Positions 45,410 through 54,058 of a stretch of DNA of 64,000 nucleotides are shown in pieces. Where the stretch lies: NCBI RefSeq assembly GCF_004307015.1, contig NZ_SIJL01000003.1, positions 1 through 64,000 on the forward strand, given 5' to 3'. This stretch comes from Thermus thermamylovorans (GTDB lineage: Bacteria > Deinococcota > Deinococci > Deinococcales > Thermaceae). The notes under the pieces are model-generated. The model did no database searches. It was not told the DNA's origin and saw nothing but the letters and a program-made list of their open reading frames with translations. Numbering within the stretch: position 1 is the stretch's first letter; every line of letters begins with the position of its first letter. The position numbers were made by a program, and so were the translations under genes.

Positions 45410-46035
45410 GGGTCATGCGCGTGCCCGTAGGCCCCCTCCAGGCCAACGCCTACCTGGTGGTGGGCCCCGAAGGGACGGTCCTCATCGATCCGGGGGGCGA
45501 GGCCGAGCGCCTACTCTCCCTCTTCGGGACCGCGGGCGCGAGGCCCGAGGCCATCCTCCTCACCCACGCCCACTTCGACCACCTGGGGGCCGTAGCCCCC
45601 CTGGTGGAAGCCCTCTCCCTCCCCGTCTACCTCCACCCCTTGGACCTGCCCCTCTATCGCCACGCGGCGGAGGCCGCCCGCATGTGGGGGCTGACCGTCC
45701 CAGAGCCGCCCCTGCCCGTGGAGCCCCTGGAGGAGGGGATGCGGCTTTTCGGCCTGGAGGTCCTCCACCTCCCCGGCCACAGCCCGGGGCACGTGGCCTT
45801 TTTCCATCCCGGCGGGGAGCCGGAAACCCCTCCCCTTGTCTTCTCCGGGGACCTGCTCTTCCGGGGGGGCATCGGCCGCTACGACCTACCCGGGGCCAGC
45901 CAGCAGGCCCTCTTCCGCTCCTTAAGGCGCCTCCTCGCCCTGCCCCCAAAGACCGAGGTCCACCCTGGGCACGGACCCGAAACCACCCTGGACCTGGAGG
46001 CTCGCACGAACCCCTTCCTTACAGGGTTAAAATGA
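45406..46035 (+). CDS. Metallo-beta-lactamase-fold hydrolase (glyoxalase II-like)
   Basis: 209 residues. Zinc ligands are in LLTHAHFDHLGA (THxHxDH), HLPGHSPGH, FSGDLLF and VHPGHGPET. Similar to hydroxyacylglutathione hydrolases and persulfide dioxygenases; its coupling to the rhodanese gene favours a sulfur role but that is inference. ATGA overlaps both upstream and downstream genes, giving a three-gene unit. Confidence 0.88.
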   Translation: MRVMRVPVGPLQANAYLVVGPEGTVLIDPGGEAERLLSLFGTAGARPEAILLTHAHFDHLGAVAPLVEALSLPVYLHPLDLPLYRHAAEAARMWGLTVPEPPLPVEPLEEGMRLFGLEVLHLPGHSPGHVAFFHPGGEPETPPLVFSGDLLFRGGIGRYDLPGASQQALFRSLRRLLALPPKTEVHPGHGPETTLDLEARTNPFLTGLK

Positions 46036-46784
46036 GGAGCGTGAACGGGGCAGACGCTCCCCAAAAGGGACAGCTGGAGGCGCTCAGGGCCCTCTATAGC
46101 CTCCAGGAGAGGGATCTGGAGATAGATCGACTCCAGAAGGAAACCGAGGACCTGCCCCAGGACCTCCTTGCGGTCAAGGCCCAGGTGGAAGCCCTGGAGG
46201 AAGAGCTGGCGGGGCTCTTGGAACGGCAGGCGGAGTTGCGCCGGGAGTACGCCCGCCACAGCTTGGACCTCGAGGACCTTTCGGCCAAGGAAAAGCAGGC
46301 CGAGGCCGAGCAGCGCCAGGCCCAAAGCGCCCGGGAGCAGACCCAGTACGAGAACCGCATCCAGCAGATCAAGGACCGGATCCGGGAGCTGCTGGAGCTC
46401 TCCACCCCCATCATGGAGGCCATGGAGAACGTGGAGGAGGCCATCGCCCGGGTGGAGGCGGAGCTTTCCGCCCTGAGGCCGCGCCTGGAAGAGCTACTGG
46501 AGGCTAACCGGGTGCGGGTGGAGGCCCTGCGGGCCGAGATCGCCCGCCGCCTGGAGGAGCGGGCGCGCATGGCCCAGGGCATCCCCGGCCCCGTGCTCCG
46601 GGAGTACGAGGCCATCCGCCGCGCCCGCAAGGGTACGGGGGTGGTGCGCATGGTGCGCCAGGGCCAGGCCTTCCGCTGCGAAGGGTGCAACGTGGTCCTG
46701 CCCACCCACGTGGCCCAGAAGGTGGTGCAGGGGCAGCTCACCCGCTGCCCCTCCTGCGGCCGGCTCCTGTGGAAGGGGGAGTGA
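46032..46784 (+). CDS. Coiled-coil protein with C4-type zinc ribbon
   Basis: 250 residues: a long helical hairpin (about 20-190, heptad-rich with Glu/Arg/Leu/Gln) followed by a zinc ribbon FRCEGCNVVLPTHVAQKVVQGQLTRCPSCGRLL. This is the DUF164/CdsZ-like family, found in many bacteria and of uncertain role (nucleic acid binding has been proposed). The ATG overlaps the MBL stop; a TAAAAT box also lies seven bases before an in-frame GTG at 46041, so the gene may have a second, leaderless start. Confidence 0.85.
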   Translation: MRSVNGADAPQKGQLEALRALYSLQERDLEIDRLQKETEDLPQDLLAVKAQVEALEEELAGLLERQAELRREYARHSLDLEDLSAKEKQAEAEQRQAQSAREQTQYENRIQQIKDRIRELLELSTPIMEAMENVEEAIARVEAELSALRPRLEELLEANRVRVEALRAEIARRLEERARMAQGIPGPVLREYEAIRRARKGTGVVRMVRQGQAFRCEGCNVVLPTHVAQKVVQGQLTRCPSCGRLLWKGE

Positions 46785-46846
46785 CACCACCCCCCTGAGG
46801 TCAGGGAGCCTGGCGACGGCGCCCCGGCGCGGCCTGCCCCAGGGGT

Positions 46847-46921
46847 TTAAGGCGCCCCGCCGTGGCTTGCGCTGCGACGGGGGCCTTAAGAAGGCCCTGG
46901 ATGCGCCCCTTCCCCATTTCC
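46847..46921 (+). repeat. Palindromic repeat, copy 3
   Basis: Plus strand: TTAAGGCG, hairpin arms CCCCGCCGTGGC (46855-46866) and GCTGCGACGGGG (46871-46882) with a TTGC loop, then GGCCTTAAG and AAGGCCCTGGAT. The tail AAGGCCCTGG is shared with copy 2. Located 62 bases after the zinc-ribbon gene, so it does not provide that gene's stop. Confidence 0.75.
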
Positions 46922-46950
46922 CCGGCGAGGCAACCTCCGCCCACCGGCCC

Positions 46951-47382
46951 TCAGGGAAGCAGGCGGGCCTCGAGGGAGATCTCCCCTACCCCCGCTAGGG
47001 CCCGGGACACGGGGCAACCCTCCTTGGCGGCCTGGGCAATCTCCTGGAACTTCTCCGGGGGTATACCCGGCACCTCCGCCTCCGCCAGGAGCTGGATGCG
47101 GCGGATAGTGGGCTTGCCCTCCACCATCTCCAGGTGCACCCGGGCCTCGGCGGCCACCCGCCTGGGCGGAAAGCCCTCCCGCTCCAAGGAGGCAGAGAGG
47201 GCCATGGCGAAGCACCCTGCGTGAGCGGCGGCGATGAGCTCCTCCGGGTTGGTCCCCACCCCCTCCTCGAAGCGGGAAGGGAAGGAGTAGGGCCCCTCAA
47301 AGGCCTGGCTGCCCAGGTGCATGGTGCCCTTGCCGTCCCGCAAACCGCCCTCCCATACTGCGCTTGCCCTTCTTATCGGCAT
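46951..47382 (-). CDS. osmC: OsmC/Ohr-family peroxide-stress protein
   Basis: 143 residues with the two redox Cys of the family (AAAHAGCFAMAL and EGCPVSRAL) and the N-terminal GKGTMHLGSQAFEGPYSFPSRFE pattern of OsmC. Thiol-dependent hydroperoxide reductase. The ATG is preceded by TATCCT and a G-rich short leader. Divergent from the following metalloenzyme gene. Confidence 0.9.
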   Translation of the reverse strand: MPIRRASAVWEGGLRDGKGTMHLGSQAFEGPYSFPSRFEEGVGTNPEELIAAAHAGCFAMALSASLEREGFPPRRVAAEARVHLEMVEGKPTIRRIQLLAEAEVPGIPPEKFQEIAQAAKEGCPVSRALAGVGEISLEARLLP

Positions 47383-47486
47383 GGCTTGCCCTCCCGCTCC
47401 AGGATACCCCCCCGGGCAGCGGCGTCTGGAAGGCGGTGCACCTTTGCCCCTTTGACCCCGGGGGGCGGCTATCCCAAACTGGAGGG

Positions 47487-48263
47487 GTGCTCTTCCTCTT
47501 CGTGGACGGCCTGGGCCTGGGGGAGACCCTGGAGGACCTCTTCCCCCTCCTCCTGGAGCTCGGACCCAGGCCCCTGGAGGCCACCTTAGGGGTGGAGGGC
47601 CTGCCCCAGTCGGGGACGGGCCAGACCACCCTCCTCACCGGGGTGAACGCCGCCCGGCTCCTCGGCCACCACCAGGGCCCCTTCCCCAGCCCCCGCCTTC
47701 GGCCCCTCCTGCGGCAAAGCCTCTACGCCTGGGCCCGGGAAAGGGGCCTGAAGGTGCTCCACGCCAACGCCTATCGACCGGATTACCTCAGGCGAGCCAC
47801 GGAGGGTCCAAGGACCCTTCTTTCGGCCTTCGCCCTGGCCGCCCAGCTGGCCGGCCTGCCCCTTTTGGCCTCGGACCACCCCCTGGCCCTCCCCCCCGCC
47901 TTCTGGGAGGACCCCTACGGGGCAGGGGCGAAGGCGGCCGCCCTGGCCCGGAGCTTCCACCTGGTGGTCCTGGAGCACTGGGCCCTGGACCTGGCCGCCC
48001 ACCGCTTCCCCGAGAGCCTGCCCTCGCGTTTTCAAGAGGTTTCGGCCTTCATTCAGGGCTTCTTGGCGGAAGGGGGCACCTTGCTCCTCACCTCCGACCA
48101 CGGCAACGCCGAGGAGCCCTGGCACCGGAGGCATACCCGGAACCCCGTACCCTTGGTCTACACGGGGGAGGCGCCCTTTTGGCCGCGGGACCTGCCCGGC
48201 TTTCTCCCTTGGTTGCAAATGGTTATCACTTCTAAAATAACAAAATCCGACCGGAATACTTGA
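47487..48263 (+). CDS. iPGM-like metalloenzyme (alkaline phosphatase superfamily)
   Basis: 258 residues from the GTG at 47487: FLFVDGLGLG (first metal Asp), SGTGQTTLLTGVN (the Ser/Thr nucleophile region), and SDHGNAEEPWHRRHTRNPVPLVY (second metal site), the motif order of cofactor-independent phosphoglycerate mutases and phosphopentomutases. It is about half their length, so it lacks the second domain and its substrate is unknown. GGAGG lies just upstream. The last codons run into an AT-rich segment that precedes the fbp promoter. Confidence 0.75.
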   Translation: MLFLFVDGLGLGETLEDLFPLLLELGPRPLEATLGVEGLPQSGTGQTTLLTGVNAARLLGHHQGPFPSPRLRPLLRQSLYAWARERGLKVLHANAYRPDYLRRATEGPRTLLSAFALAAQLAGLPLLASDHPLALPPAFWEDPYGAGAKAAALARSFHLVVLEHWALDLAAHRFPESLPSRFQEVSAFIQGFLAEGGTLLLTSDHGNAEEPWHRRHTRNPVPLVYTGEAPFWPRDLPGFLPWLQMVITSKITKSDRNT

Positions 48264-48288
48264 CTTTTACCCCCCCTTGGGGTAGAGT
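48260..48288 (+). promoter_or_regulatory. Promoter of the fbpABC operon
   Basis: TTGACT (48260-48265), 17-base spacer, TAGAGT (48283-48288). An AT-rich stretch with the inverted repeat GTTAT-N10-ATAAC (48222-48241) lies upstream. Confidence 0.8.
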
Positions 48289-48295
48289 CCCAGCC

Positions 48296-48309
48296 AGAGG
48301 GCGCCCTCT
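48296..48309 (+). promoter_or_regulatory. Candidate operator at the fbpABC start site
   Basis: A perfect 14-base palindrome, AGAGGGCGCCCTCT, beginning where transcription from the fbp promoter should start. A regulator bound here would block initiation; the regulator is unknown. Confidence 0.5.
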
Positions 48310-48348
48310 ACCCCGGGAGGCCGGGGGTCCTTTGCGGAGGTGAAGCGC

Positions 48349-49347
48349 ATGCAGAGAAGATCCTTCCTCATCGGCGTAACCAGCCTAGCCCTGTCGGGTT
48401 TAGGCCTGGCCCAGCAGCAGACCCTGACGGTCTACAGCGGACGCGGGGAGGCCCTGGTGGGGCCCTTGGTGCAGCAGTTCCAGCGGGAAACCGGCATCCG
48501 GGTTACGGTGCGCTACGGCACCGACGCCGCCATCCTGGCGGCCCTGCAGGAGGAAGGGGCCCGCTCCCCCGCGGACGTGGTCTGGCTGAACACCTCGGGG
48601 GCCCTGGGTCGGGCCGCGGAGCTGGGCCTGCTCCGACCCCTGGGAGAGGCCCTCCTGCGCCAACCCGCAGCCTTCGTTCCTGGGTCAGGACGCTGGGTGC
48701 CGGTGACGGTACGGCTAAGGGTACTGGCCTACAACCCGGACAGGTTCCGTCCGGAGGAGCTGCCCTCCTCCATCCTGGACCTCCCTCGCTTCGCCCGGGA
48801 GCGGGTCTTAGGCGGGCGCATGGGCTGGATCCCCACCTACTCCAGCTTCCAGGACATGGTGGCGGCCATGATCGCCCTCCACGGGGAGGCCCGCACCCGG
48901 CAGTGGCTGGAGGAGATGCGGGGCCTGAACCATCGGGTCTACGCTTCCAACACCGCCATGGTGGACGCCATCCGTGCGGGGGAGATCGACCTGGCCTCCA
49001 CCAACCACTACTACGTGGTCCGCTTCCAGCGGGCGGGTTTCCGGGTGGGCATGACCCAGTTCCGGGATGGGGACGTGGGTAACCTGGCCCTGGTCACGGG
49101 GGCCGGGATCCACCGCAACAGCCGCAATCTGCAAGCGGCCACCCGCTTCCTCACCTACCTCCTCTCCGACCGCGGCCAGCAGTACTTCGTGGGCAACATC
49201 GGGGAGTACGCGGTCACCGGCCGGGTGGTGCCCGACCCCAGGCTCCTGCCCCTGGAGGAGACCCGGAGGAAATCCCCCGACCTGGACTTCGAAAGGCTCC
49301 CCCTGGAGCAGGCCCTCAGGCTCCTGCGGGAGCTGGGCATCCTCTGA
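48349..49347 (+). CDS. fbpA: Ferric iron ABC transporter, periplasmic binding protein
   Basis: 332 residues. The signal peptide contains a twin-arginine motif (QRRSFLIG) and ends near GLGLA. The mature protein begins QQQTLTVYSGRGEALVGPLVQQFQRETG, and TNHYYVVRFQRAG holds the iron-binding Tyr pair seen in FbpA-type proteins. The ATG at 48349 has GGAGGT seven bases upstream; the GTG at 48340 overlaps that site. A stem-loop follows the stop. Confidence 0.93.
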   Translation: MQRRSFLIGVTSLALSGLGLAQQQTLTVYSGRGEALVGPLVQQFQRETGIRVTVRYGTDAAILAALQEEGARSPADVVWLNTSGALGRAAELGLLRPLGEALLRQPAAFVPGSGRWVPVTVRLRVLAYNPDRFRPEELPSSILDLPRFARERVLGGRMGWIPTYSSFQDMVAAMIALHGEARTRQWLEEMRGLNHRVYASNTAMVDAIRAGEIDLASTNHYYVVRFQRAGFRVGMTQFRDGDVGNLALVTGAGIHRNSRNLQAATRFLTYLLSDRGQQYFVGNIGEYAVTGRVVPDPRLLPLEETRRKSPDLDFERLPLEQALRLLRELGIL

Positions 49348-49353
49348 GGCCCT

Positions 49354-49379
49354 CCCGCCCTGCCTCCGGGCAGGGCGGG
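49354..49379 (+). other. Stem-loop between fbpA and fbpB
   Basis: 11-bp perfect stem CCCGCCCTGCC / GGCAGGGCGGG with loop TCCG. No T-run. Likely protects the fbpA message or causes partial termination so that more binding protein than permease is made. Confidence 0.7.
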
Positions 49380-49389
49380 AACCTAAGCC

Positions 49390-50943
49390 ATGATCCGCGT
49401 TCAGAGGCTCCACCAGCTTCCCGGACTCCTGCCCTTCCTGGTGCCCGCCCTCCTCACCGGGGGCGGGGTGGCCCTGCCCGTCCTCTACCTGGTCCTTAGG
49501 GCCCTGGAGGCGGACCTCGAGGTCCTGCGGGAAATCCTCCTCAGGCCGAAGAACCTGGAGCTCCTCCTGAACACCCTGGCCCTCCTCCTGGGGGTCCTCC
49601 TCCTCACCACCCTCCTCGCCCTACCCCTGGCCTTCCTCACCACCCGCACGGACCTCAAGGGCAAGCGCCCCTTCACCGTCCTCCTCACCCTGCCCCTGGC
49701 CATCCCCGGGTATGTGGGGGCCTACGTCCTCCTGGCCGCCACCGGGGCGGGGGGGCTTTTGCCCCTGCCCCGGCCCGAGGGATACTGGGGGGCCCTCCTG
49801 GTCCTCTCCCTCATCACCTACCCTTACCTCTTCCTAGGCCTGCGGGCCGCCTTCCTGGGGCTGGACCCCAGCCAAGAGGAGGCGGCCAGAACCTTGGGGA
49901 TGGGCCCCTGGCGGGCCTTCTTCCGGGTAACCCTGCCCCAGCTCCTCCCCGCCCTCCTTTCGGGTTACCTCATCGTGGGGCTCCACGTCCTGGGGGACTT
50001 CGGCACCGTGAGCCTCCTGCGCTACGAGACCTTCTCCTACGCCATCTACCTGCAGTACTACGCCGCCTTCGACCGGGTATACGCCGCCTGGCTGGCCCTC
50101 TTCCTCCTCCTCCTCACCGGGGGCCTCCTCCTCCTGGAGGGCCTCCTTCTCCGCCGCCTGAGCCTGGCCCGCGCGGGCAAGGGCTCCCCCCGGCCGGCCA
50201 GACCCCTGGCCCTGGGCCCCCTGGCCCCCCTGGCCTACGCCCTGGTCCTCCTCCCCGTCCTGGCGGCCCTGGTCTTCCCCCTCTACGCCCTCTTCCACCT
50301 GGCGAGCCGCTTCCCCCTGGAAAGGCTCTTCGGGGTCTACGAGGCCCTTCTCCACTCCGCCCTGGCGGCAGCCCCGGCCGCCTTCCTAGCGGTGGGCATG
50401 GCCCTGCCCATTGCCTACCTGGTGGTCCGTCACCCCTCGCCGGGTTCCCGAGCCCTGGAGCGCCTAGCCTACCTGGGCTACGCCATCCCGCCCCTGGCCT
50501 TCGCTCTGGCCTGGATCTTCTTCAGCCTGAGGAGCCTTCCCTTCCTCTACGGCACCCTCCCCCTCCTGGTCCTGGTCCTGGCCCTCCACTTCCTGGCGGA
50601 AACCCTGGGACCGGTGCGGGGGGCCCTTTACCAGGTGCCGAGGCGCCTGGAGGAGGCCGCGCGGACCCTGGGGGAAACCCCCACGCGGGCCTTTTTCCGG
50701 GTAACCTTCCCCCTCCTGTGGCGGGGAGCGGTGGCCGGGGGGGCCCTGGCCTTCATCGGGGCGGCCAAGGAGCTGCCCCTCACCCTGCTGCTGGCCCCCC
50801 TGGGCTACCCCACCCTGGCCACCCGGGTTTTCGGCTACACTCAAGAGGCCATGTTCGCTGAGGCCGCCCCCTTCGCCCTCCTCATCACCCTGCTCTCGGC
50901 GGCCTTCGTGGGGGTGTTGCTTTGGAGCGAGCGCCGCTTCTAG
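49390..50943 (+). CDS. fbpB: Ferric iron ABC transporter, permease
   Basis: 517 residues, about 12 transmembrane helices, formed by two fused permease domains each with an EAA loop (QEEAARTLGMGPWRAFFRVTLPQ near 155-180 and EEAARTLGETPTRAFFRVTFP near 420). This is the FbpB/SfuB layout. The 3' end overlaps the ATPase gene by 22 bases, so the two are translationally coupled. Confidence 0.93.
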   Translation: MIRVQRLHQLPGLLPFLVPALLTGGGVALPVLYLVLRALEADLEVLREILLRPKNLELLLNTLALLLGVLLLTTLLALPLAFLTTRTDLKGKRPFTVLLTLPLAIPGYVGAYVLLAATGAGGLLPLPRPEGYWGALLVLSLITYPYLFLGLRAAFLGLDPSQEEAARTLGMGPWRAFFRVTLPQLLPALLSGYLIVGLHVLGDFGTVSLLRYETFSYAIYLQYYAAFDRVYAAWLALFLLLLTGGLLLLEGLLLRRLSLARAGKGSPRPARPLALGPLAPLAYALVLLPVLAALVFPLYALFHLASRFPLERLFGVYEALLHSALAAAPAAFLAVGMALPIAYLVVRHPSPGSRALERLAYLGYAIPPLAFALAWIFFSLRSLPFLYGTLPLLVLVLALHFLAETLGPVRGALYQVPRRLEEAARTLGETPTRAFFRVTFPLLWRGAVAGGALAFIGAAKELPLTLLLAPLGYPTLATRVFGYTQEAMFAEAAPFALLITLLSAAFVGVLLWSERRF

Positions 50944-51974
50944 AGCTGAGGGGCCTACGGAAGCGCTTCGGGGAGCACGAGGTGCTGAAGGGGATCGACC
51001 TCTGGGTCTACCCGGGGGAGATCCTGGCCCTCCTGGGGCCCTCGGGGTGCGGCAAGACCACCCTCCTCCGGGTGGTGGCCGGGCTGGAGACCCCGGAGGC
51101 GGGGGAGGTCCTCCTGGAGGGCCGAGACCTCACCCCCTTGCCCCCGGAACGCCGGGGCATCGGCTTCGTCTTCCAGGACTACGCCCTCTTCCCCCACCTC
51201 ACCGCCTTGGGCAACGTGGCCTTTGGCCTCAGGGGCAAGGACCGGCTGGAAAGGGCCAAAAGGGCCCTGGAACGGGTGGGGATGACCCTCTTCCAAGACC
51301 GCAGGCCCGGGGAGCTCTCCGGGGGGCAGCAGCAGCGGGTGGCCCTGGCCCGGGCCCTGGCCCCCGGGCCCAAGCTGGTCCTCTTGGACGAGCCCTTTTC
51401 CAGCCTGGACGCCAGCCTCAGGGCCAGCACCCGGGAGGAGGTGCGGAAGATCCTCAAGGAGACGGGCACCACCGCCCTCCTGGTCACCCACGACCAGGAG
51501 GAGGCCCTTTCCTTCGCCGACCGCCTGGGGGTCATGCGGGGGGGGAGGCTGGAGCAGGTGGGCACCCCCGAGGAGGTCTACCTCAAGCCCAAGACCCCCT
51601 TCGTGGCCCAGTTCCTGGGCCGCACCAACCTCCTCCACGGGGAGGGGCGCGGGGCTTACGCGGAAACCTGCCTGGGGCGGGTTCCCCTGGCCGAGGCCGC
51701 CTTTGGACCCGCCTTCCTCTCCCTCCGGCCCGAGGCCCTGCGGCTCCTCCCGGACACCGGGGAACCCGGGGTCCTGGGGGTGGTCTTGGCCCGGGAGTTC
51801 AAGGGGCACGACCTCACCTACCGGGTGCGCCTCCTGGCTCCGGAGAAGGAGATCCTGGTCCAGGAGGGGCCGGAAAGCCCCTTCCGCGTGGGGGACCGGG
51901 TGCGGGTGGGGGTGGTGGGGGTAGGGGTGGCCCTCGAGGGAGAGGGGCGCCGGGTCCCTGTGGGCACCGACTGA
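50922..51974 (+). CDS. fbpC: Ferric iron ABC transporter, ATP-binding protein
   Basis: 350 residues. Walker A GPSGCGKTTLLR, Q-loop FQDYALFPH, signature LSGGQQQRVALARAL, Walker B LVLLDEPFSSLDA, H-loop VTHDQEEALS, then a C-terminal regulatory TOBE-like domain. It begins at a TTG with GGGGGTG upstream, inside the end of fbpB. Energises iron uptake with FbpA and FbpB. Confidence 0.93.
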   Translation: MERAPLLELRGLRKRFGEHEVLKGIDLWVYPGEILALLGPSGCGKTTLLRVVAGLETPEAGEVLLEGRDLTPLPPERRGIGFVFQDYALFPHLTALGNVAFGLRGKDRLERAKRALERVGMTLFQDRRPGELSGGQQQRVALARALAPGPKLVLLDEPFSSLDASLRASTREEVRKILKETGTTALLVTHDQEEALSFADRLGVMRGGRLEQVGTPEEVYLKPKTPFVAQFLGRTNLLHGEGRGAYAETCLGRVPLAEAAFGPAFLSLRPEALRLLPDTGEPGVLGVVLAREFKGHDLTYRVRLLAPEKEILVQEGPESPFRVGDRVRVGVVGVGVALEGEGRRVPVGTD

Positions 51975-52088
51975 TGCCCTTTTCCGCAAAACCCTCCCCT
52001 CCCTGCCCCTGACGGGGGGCCTCGGGTAGCCTCCCCCCCGTGCGGGCTCCGTCGGCGTGGGGTGGCATGAGGCCGCCCCCTCCTGGCT

Positions 52089-52094
52089 TACGCT
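52089..52094 (+). promoter_or_regulatory. -10 box of truA (leaderless)
   Basis: TACGCT six bases before the GTG at 52101. The 126 bases between fbpC and truA hold no other gene. Confidence 0.55.
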
Positions 52095-52100
52095 GAAGGG

Positions 52101-52916
52101 GTGCGCCGCGTCCTGATCCTGGCTGAGTACGACGGCACCGGCTTCGCCGGGCTGCAGCGGCAGCGCCCGGGCCTGCGCACCGTACAGGGGGAGCTGGAAG
52201 GGGCTTTGGGGAGGATCGGGGCCTTGCCCAAGGCGGTGGCCGCCGGGCGCACCGACGCCGGGGTCCACGCCCTGGCCATGCCCTTCCACTTCGACCTCCC
52301 GGGGAGGATCCCCACCGCAAGGATCCCCGAGGCCCTGAACCGCTTTCTCCCCCAGGACCTCAAGGTGCTCTCCGCAAGGGAGGTGGCCCCGGACTTCCAC
52401 GCCCGCAAGGACGCCCTCTGGCGGGCCTACCGCTACCGCCTCCTCCTCCGCCCCCACCCCTCCCCCCTCCTGCGGGGGCGGGCCCTCTGGGTGGGCAGGC
52501 CCCTGGACCTCGCCGCCCTCCGGGAAGCCCTCCCCCTCCTCCTCGGACGGCACAACTTCCTGGGCTTCGCCAGGGAAGAGGTGGGGGAAGGGGTCAGGGA
52601 GCTTTACGAGGCCCGCCTGGAGGCGGCGGAGGGGGAGCTCGGGCCCGAACTCCACCTCTACTTCCGGGGGAGGAGCTTCCTCCGGGGCCAGGTGCGGGGA
52701 ATGGTGGGCACCCTTCTGGAGGTAGGCCTAGGCAAGCGCTCCCCGGAAAGCCTGCGGCGGATCCTGGAGGAAGGGGACCGCCGCCTGGCCGGCCCCAGCG
52801 CCCCGCCCCAGGGGCTTTACTTCCTCGAGGCCGCCTACCCCGAGGAAAGGCTCTCCCCTAGCGCAACCGGCTCCGGGGATCCAAGGCGTCCCGCAGGCCG
52901 TCCCCCACGAAGTTGA
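52101..52916 (+). CDS. truA: tRNA pseudouridine(38-40) synthase TruA
   Basis: 271 residues. The catalytic Asp is D52 in [28 protein letters not shown], and [17 protein letters not shown] follow the TruA order. It modifies the anticodon stem of many tRNAs. Normal TruA proteins end near [10 protein letters not shown]; here another 24 residues (ending RPPRS) are encoded, the last 59 bases of which overlap the convergent permease gene. The GTG start gives [12 protein letters not shown], the usual N-terminus. Confidence 0.92.
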   Translation: MRRVLILAEYDGTGFAGLQRQRPGLRTVQGELEGALGRIGALPKAVAAGRTDAGVHALAMPFHFDLPGRIPTARIPEALNRFLPQDLKVLSAREVAPDFHARKDALWRAYRYRLLLRPHPSPLLRGRALWVGRPLDLAALREALPLLLGRHNFLGFAREEVGEGVRELYEARLEAAEGELGPELHLYFRGRSFLRGQVRGMVGTLLEVGLGKRSPESLRRILEEGDRRLAGPSAPPQGLYFLEAAYPEERLSPSATGSGDPRRPAGRPPRS

Positions 52917-54048
52917 AGGCCAAAACGGTGAGGAAGATCATGAACCCCGGGGGCAGGGCCAACCAAGGGGCCATGAAGATGTACTCCTGGGCGTTGGCCA
53001 GCATGTTCCCCCAGGTGGCCACCGGGGGCTGGATGCCGAAGCCCAGGAAGGAGAGAGCCGATTCCACCAGGATGGCGTAGCCAATCTGCAGGGTGGCCAG
53101 CACCACCAAGGGTGCCAGGGCGTTGGGCACCAGGTGGCGGAAAAGCACGCGGAAGTCCGAGGCCCCCAGGGCCTGGGCCGCGGTGGCGTAGTCCTGCTCC
53201 CGCAGGGAGAGGATCTGCCCCCGCACGATGCGGGCCGAGGTGAGCCAGCCGAAGAGGACCAGGATCAGGATGATGAGGAAGACGCTGGCTGCGTCCCCCA
53301 AGGCGTTCTGCAGCCAGGCGCCGAAGGGCACCCGGGGGTCGCGCAAGAGGGCGGAGAGCACCAGGAGGAGGGGCAGGGTGGGGATGGCCAGCATGAAGTC
53401 GATGAGGCGGCTGATGGCCGTGTCCAGGTCCAGCATGGCCTTGCCCCTAAGGCCCCAAAAGGCGGCCCAGAGAAGCCCCAGACCGATCAGGACCAAGAAC
53501 CCCAAGGCCAGGGGAGACCCGGCCAGGCGTGCCGTTTCCGTGAGGCCCAAGGCCATCTGCCAGGCCAGGTAGAGCAGGCCGTAGTAGAGGAGCCAGGAGA
53601 GAGGCCGCCAGAGGACAAAGGCCAGGGGATACCAGCCCTCCCGCTCCCGCCGCAGGGGACCCAGGTAGAGGCGCAGGGGCCGGCCCGCGTAGTAGCCCGC
53701 CAAGGAGCCCATGAGGAGGCCCACGAAGATACTGGAGAAGGAGACGGCGAAGCCCACCAGGAGGGAGACCCGGGCCCCGTAGATGAGCCGGGAGAGGACG
53801 TCCCGGCCCAGGTCGTCGGTGCCCAGAGGGTGCTCGGGGCTAGGGGGGGCGAAGATGCGCTCGAAGAGGTCCTCCCCGCGGGGCTGGGCGAAGGGGTCGT
53901 GGGGGGCCACCCAGGGGGCCAGGAGGGCCGTGAGAATCAGGAGGACGATTACCGCCAGGCTGGCCATGGCCAGCCGGTGGCGCCGGAAGCGCCGCCAGAA
54001 GAGGTAGAAGAAGGTGCGGGGCTTGGTCTGCAGGGTCTGGGTCGCCAT
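52858..54048 (-). CDS. Peptide/nickel-type ABC transporter permease (OppC/DppC-like)
   Basis: 396 residues with the OppC layout: N-terminal helix, [28 protein letters not shown], an EAA loop ([32 protein letters not shown]) and the terminal [13 protein letters not shown]. Unusually, about 85 residues (roughly 123-208) with two extra hydrophobic segments are inserted between SLAGYYAG and [19 protein letters not shown]. The ATG at 54048 has AGAGGT upstream. Third gene of the oppA-oppB-oppC unit; its end overlaps truA. Confidence 0.92.
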   Translation of the reverse strand: MATQTLQTKPRTFFYLFWRRFRRHRLAMASLAVIVLLILTALLAPWVAPHDPFAQPRGEDLFERIFAPPSPEHPLGTDDLGRDVLSRLIYGARVSLLVGFAVSFSSIFVGLLMGSLAGYYAGRPLRLYLGPLRREREGWYPLAFVLWRPLSWLLYYGLLYLAWQMALGLTETARLAGSPLALGFLVLIGLGLLWAAFWGLRGKAMLDLDTAISRLIDFMLAIPTLPLLLVLSALLRDPRVPFGAWLQNALGDAASVFLIILILVLFGWLTSARIVRGQILSLREQDYATAAQALGASDFRVLFRHLVPNALAPLVVLATLQIGYAILVESALSFLGFGIQPPVATWGNMLANAQEYIFMAPWLALPPGFMIFLTVLAFNFVGDGLRDALDPRSRLR

Positions 54049-54058
54049 GGGCTTACCT

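Noticed and set aside
48222-48241. Classical Fur box upstream of fbpA
   Set aside because: The AT-rich repeat GTTAT-N10-ATAAC does not match the GATAAT hexamer array; kept only as part of a low-confidence regulatory finding.
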